Shown in pieces: positions 60,923-64,000 of a stretch of 64,000 bases of DNA (the first letter of the stretch is position 1; every line of letters starts with the position of its first letter). The stretch covers positions 17,603,501 through 17,667,500 of the forward strand of contig JAWUZG010000032.1 of the NCBI GenBank assembly GCA_036785705.1, given 5' to 3'. Below the pieces are notes generated by a model. The model was given only the letters and a program-made list of their open reading frames with translations, was not told the DNA's origin and did no database searches. The stretch is from Acanthornis magna (lineage: Eukaryota > Chordata > Aves > Passeriformes > Acanthizidae). The translations under genes and the position numbers were made by a program.

Positions 60923-61123
60923 TGTTTTCACAGAGGCGTAACTAACATCTCTAATTGGCCCAGGTTTGGCCAGCAGCATGTCCATCATCTTTAGAGCCAT
61001 CAGAGATTGGCTCTGCTGGACATGGTGGAGAAATTTCCAGAATCTTTACTCAGGACATGCAGGAGCCATCTTTGTACCCCACCCTATCCACTGGCAAAAA
61101 CTGGGCCAGGCAAAACTACCACA

Positions 61124-61230
61124 TTAAGGCAGGTTGTAGAATTTCTGTCTTGCAAGGATTTAACAAAAGTTTAGACAAATGCTAGTGTTTATTACTTCAG
61201 CTATAGTTTACTCTCTTTTTAGCACAAGCA
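61124..61230 (+). mobile_element. Ancient CR1-like 3' region (inverted copy B, right part)
   Basis: Matches the reverse complement of 58506-58385. It has a core TTTAACAAAAGTTTAGACAA then ATGCTAGTGTTTATTACTTC and AGCTAT with a single difference over about 46 bp. Flanks (AGAATTTCT upstream, ACTCTCTTTTT downstream) are less similar. It starts directly at the LTR edge, so the retrovirus inserted within or beside it. Confidence 0.7.
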
Positions 61231-63218
61231 TGTATTAAATCACTCTTTGGTTTCTTTGTCACTCTTATTTTCTTTTGGTCTGTAGGAAAGAAATTGCTTG
61301 TTTACCTTCCCTAAGTGGAGGTTGAAATTTAATTTAGAAATAAGAAACAAAATATACAGACTTTAGAATAAGAAGATCAGTAAAATGTAAAACAAAGTAG
61401 CTTTACCTTATGAGTCTGATTATATGTAGAGCATATAAGCTATGATCAATGTTACTGCTGAATTTAGGCTTGGGATGAAGACTTTGAAATTTTAGTGCTC
61501 ACCACAGGAGACAGAAGATTCTATAATCAATATTAAAATTCTTTATGAGAACAAACACTATGGATGTGTCTAACAGCATATTCAAAGGCTCTTCCATGAA
61601 GAGCCAGTACAACTCTTCCCAAAATCCATGGTGCTGTATAAGGCAGATTCTGCTGTCCTTACTGTCCTAGTTAAAACATTCATGTACTCCATGCTGTAAG
61701 TACTATGCTCACCAAATGACTTGTTAACACAAGCAAAGTCATATACGGATATATGCTATAGAAACATAACCTAATTCTTCTGAAGAAACAGATAACTCAA
61801 ATCCGTCTTTTATAGATAGCTAAATCTGAATTTGTGTACCTGAAAAATAAACATGATTCCCTTTTGTAAAAAAAGAGACAATCTTGGGCTTGCTCCATTG
61901 TTTACAGCTGAGGTAGAGTTATATCATCTAAACATCTACCCTCTGGCTATCCCTGCTATCAAAGTAAAACTGAAAGTTCAAGACCTATTTTAGAGAACAA
62001 TTCTACTGACAAAGTGAAATTCCTAAGGACTATGGTTTTCTTGAGAAAATTGTGGCTTTAACATTGGACGTTGTAGCCCGTGTGTCAAGAATGGAAACAT
62101 AACTACGAAGGGAAAAAAAAATCCTCACTGTTTAATGTCACTTAATTCACAACTAGCACTCTGGCTCTAAACTTACATAATTAATAGCATATGCATTGAT
62201 ACATGCATTGACATAATTCAGCTACAGTGGTCAACATACACCAAGGTTAGGTTATTCTGTTCTGCAGATGCCAAAGCTATGAATATTGCTGTGATATATC
62301 CAAGCAGAATGATCGTTCCTAAAGATGTACTCAGTATTTTCACTGTGTCAATAAAAATGCTAAAAGAAGTATCTGAGAGGAATAGTAATAGCTTCTGAGT
62401 TGCTGTTGCCAATTATGAACTCAGAAAAAAGTGAGTCTAGTATGAAATGCACATTAAGGGCCATACCAGTAATAAGATACAATTTTAAAAAACAGATATC
62501 TTCACTCCTTAGTCTTTTAAACTCTTTCCCTTGCCAATCAGTATTACTTTGGTTTTATTTAGATTGAACTTCAGTTAATTCACACCATCCATGTAATTTT
62601 ATCACATCTGTCAAGCACCGTAAAGCACAGAAATTTATGTACAGGAGTTTAATGAATAGCAGATGAAAACTTTATATTTGTAATATTATTAATATTTCCA
62701 GCAGAATAGCTTTCTTCTTTCCTCCCCTCCAGCCCTTTCTCTTTTGATGGGCCTGTCTGCCTGCCTATCTGCTCTTCACGGGTCTCTCTGCCCATTCTCA
62801 GGGGAAGTGCTTTTATGAGCATGGTGACCACACATTTAATAAGGCAGGTGTCAGATTGGCAATCTCCAAAACTACACATCCCCATGTTTAATGGGCTGGG
62901 GAACAAGAACATGTTAAGCAAAGGAGAAGGGATCAAAGAGAAAGAAGGACCCCTCAGTCACTTCTGTAAGGCTTTACTGTGATTCATGTAACTGCATAGT
63001 TAATGGTGTCAGTGTTTCCTGACAGATGTAAAAAATTCAGCTCAGACTCTTCACTTTTCAAGAATGATGCTATGTACTATGGGTTATGGTTCACTTTTCA
63101 TTGCTAAGGTACGTTGCTGTGACCCTTCTAAGAAAGGAACAGAAATTCCAACACAAAATGGAAGAGTCCTCTCTTGTTCATTTTGTGACTTCACTTCCAA
63201 AACACATGCCAGTTACCA
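61231..63218. other. Unannotated stretch
   Basis: AT-rich DNA with no gene or repeat recognised. The minus-strand frames at 62218-62412 and 62649-62936 have no known motif. Confidence 0.5.
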
Positions 63219-63309
63219 CAAAAAAAAAACAACAAACAAGCAACCAAAAACCAAAAAACCAGAACAAAACAACAACCAGAACAAAACCCCCCCAACAAAA
63301 AAAACACAA
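63219..63309. repeat. A/C low-complexity tract
   Basis: Irregular CAAAA/ACAAC words with an A run at the left and a C run near 63287. The Lys/Thr/Gln/Asn-rich plus-strand frames here are artefacts. Confidence 0.92.
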
Positions 63310-64000
63310 GATCAGCTACTATTTTCTGGTATTTTGGTGAATGATTTTTGTCTTCTGAAAAAAAAGGTAATAAAATTTTTTGGCTTCCATGTGCATTCTG
63401 GTTGTAAGGGCAAAGGTTTCTCTTAATGGTTATCCCTGACTCAGTGGTGAATTTCTGAAACCCAATAAAAAATTTAGCAGGGAAAGATGAATGGCAGAAA
63501 AACGGTGGATTTGAACATCTTTACCCTGAAAGGTTTATGCTATTTTAGCACATCACAAGAAGCTCATTTGAGGTGAAAATGCAGCAAAATAGATGGATGA
63601 ACAAAACAAGAGAGATGTCACCTAATACTTTCTGAGAGAACTCTCAATCTTCCTGTCAACCTAATCTTCTGAGAAGAATTCTTTCCCCTAGAATAATTAT
63701 AATCAATAATCTTATGTGTTAGTGCTATAACTTCTGCACCATTGTTTACCTGTCTGCCTTTGGGATTGGAACCATATTGCGCTTAGACTGCTGAAATTTT
63801 GTAAAATGTCATTATTTGACAGTTTAGCCATCTGCCCTCATCCAGATGCTACCATTCTCTAGACTGATCTGTCACTGAATGGATGCAAAAAGCACGGCAG
63901 TCTCTGGAACCCATTTACTGTGAAGCAGTGTGCGCTGGTGTTTGCTGGCTCAGCCATTTCCTCCAAAATGTTGTGCATATTCATTGCTCTTCTGAATATT
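63310..64000. other. Unannotated stretch to window end
   Basis: Nothing recognised, and no frame stands out. Confidence 0.5.

Larger units (their letters stand above)
59734..61123 (-). mobile_element. Complete 1,390-bp ERV 5' LTR
   Basis: On the minus strand it starts TGTGGTAGTTTTGCC (61123) and ends CCCACGACA (59734), so it has TG...CA termini, followed by AAA-spaced primer site. A TATA-like TATTTAAG lies at 60914-60922. The only good poly(A) signal, AATAAA, is at 59935-59940, so transcription would give an R region of nearly 1 kb and a U5 of about 180 bp. GC-rich phrases at 60413-60432 and 60710-60830 relate it to the LTR fragment at 6.8 kb. Three degenerate tandem units occupy 60030-60380. 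Frames on both strands at 60092-60945 reflect composition, not genes. The downstream viral genes and 3' LTR are missing. I name no family. Confidence 0.88.

Noticed and set aside
60092..60945. Several overlapping plus-strand frames of 60-160 codons
   Set aside because: They lie antisense within a complete ERV LTR and follow from its GC-rich, stop-poor composition.

Overview
This window looks like nuclear DNA from a passerine bird, most likely an intergenic or deep intronic stretch. Four things in the sequence support this. It is AT-rich with short, interrupted reading frames. It carries several 3' ends and two larger wrecks of CR1 LINEs. It has retroviral LTRs of the long, GC-rich avian type. 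At about 42.6 kb there is a SINE with a tRNA-Ile head fused to a CR1 tail, the architecture of the passerine TguSINE1 family. I found no exon of a host protein-coding gene that I can defend and no functional structural RNA gene. The recognisable protein-like sequence all belongs to decayed LINE ORF2.

Layout. 0-6.8 kb: unannotated AT-rich DNA with a CR1 3' end (2.5 kb), a 250-bp (AAAAAG)n polypurine tract (3.1 kb) and an ancient CR1-like relic (5.5 kb). 6.8-7.6 kb: forward-strand LTR fragment. 9.8-10.2 kb: an isolated CpG-rich patch. 11-17 kb: two MIR-like ancient SINE relics, two CR1 3' tails and a TAATCC-containing duplicated motif at 14.5 kb. 21.66-22.63 kb: a large inverted repeat with arms of about 246 bp and a 474-bp spacer. 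27.0-27.3 kb: an LTR fragment on the minus strand. 32.6 and 34.5 kb: two short minisatellites. 42.6 kb: the SINE. 45.0-47.0 kb and 49.5-50.6 kb: two forward-strand CR1 ORF2 pseudogenes, the second ending in an (ATTCT)16 array. 57.2-57.6 kb: a minus-strand ancient LINE ORF2 relic. 58.3-61.2 kb: two inverted copies of an ancient CR1-like 3' region. One copy appears to be split by an endogenous retrovirus that retains a full 1,390-bp 5' LTR and an 18-nt primer binding site matching tRNA-Ile.

The elements do not form a pathway. Together they record layered insertions: MIR-like and old CR1 relics first, then younger CR1s, then avian ERVs and the passerine SINE. The points most worth checking are the 22-kb inverted repeat, the ERV with its tRNA-Ile primer site and very long inferred R region, the near-identical core shared by the two inverted CR1-like relics, and the CpG-rich patch as a possible unannotated promoter. 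All coordinates of repeat boundaries are read by eye and are approximate unless a motif is named.
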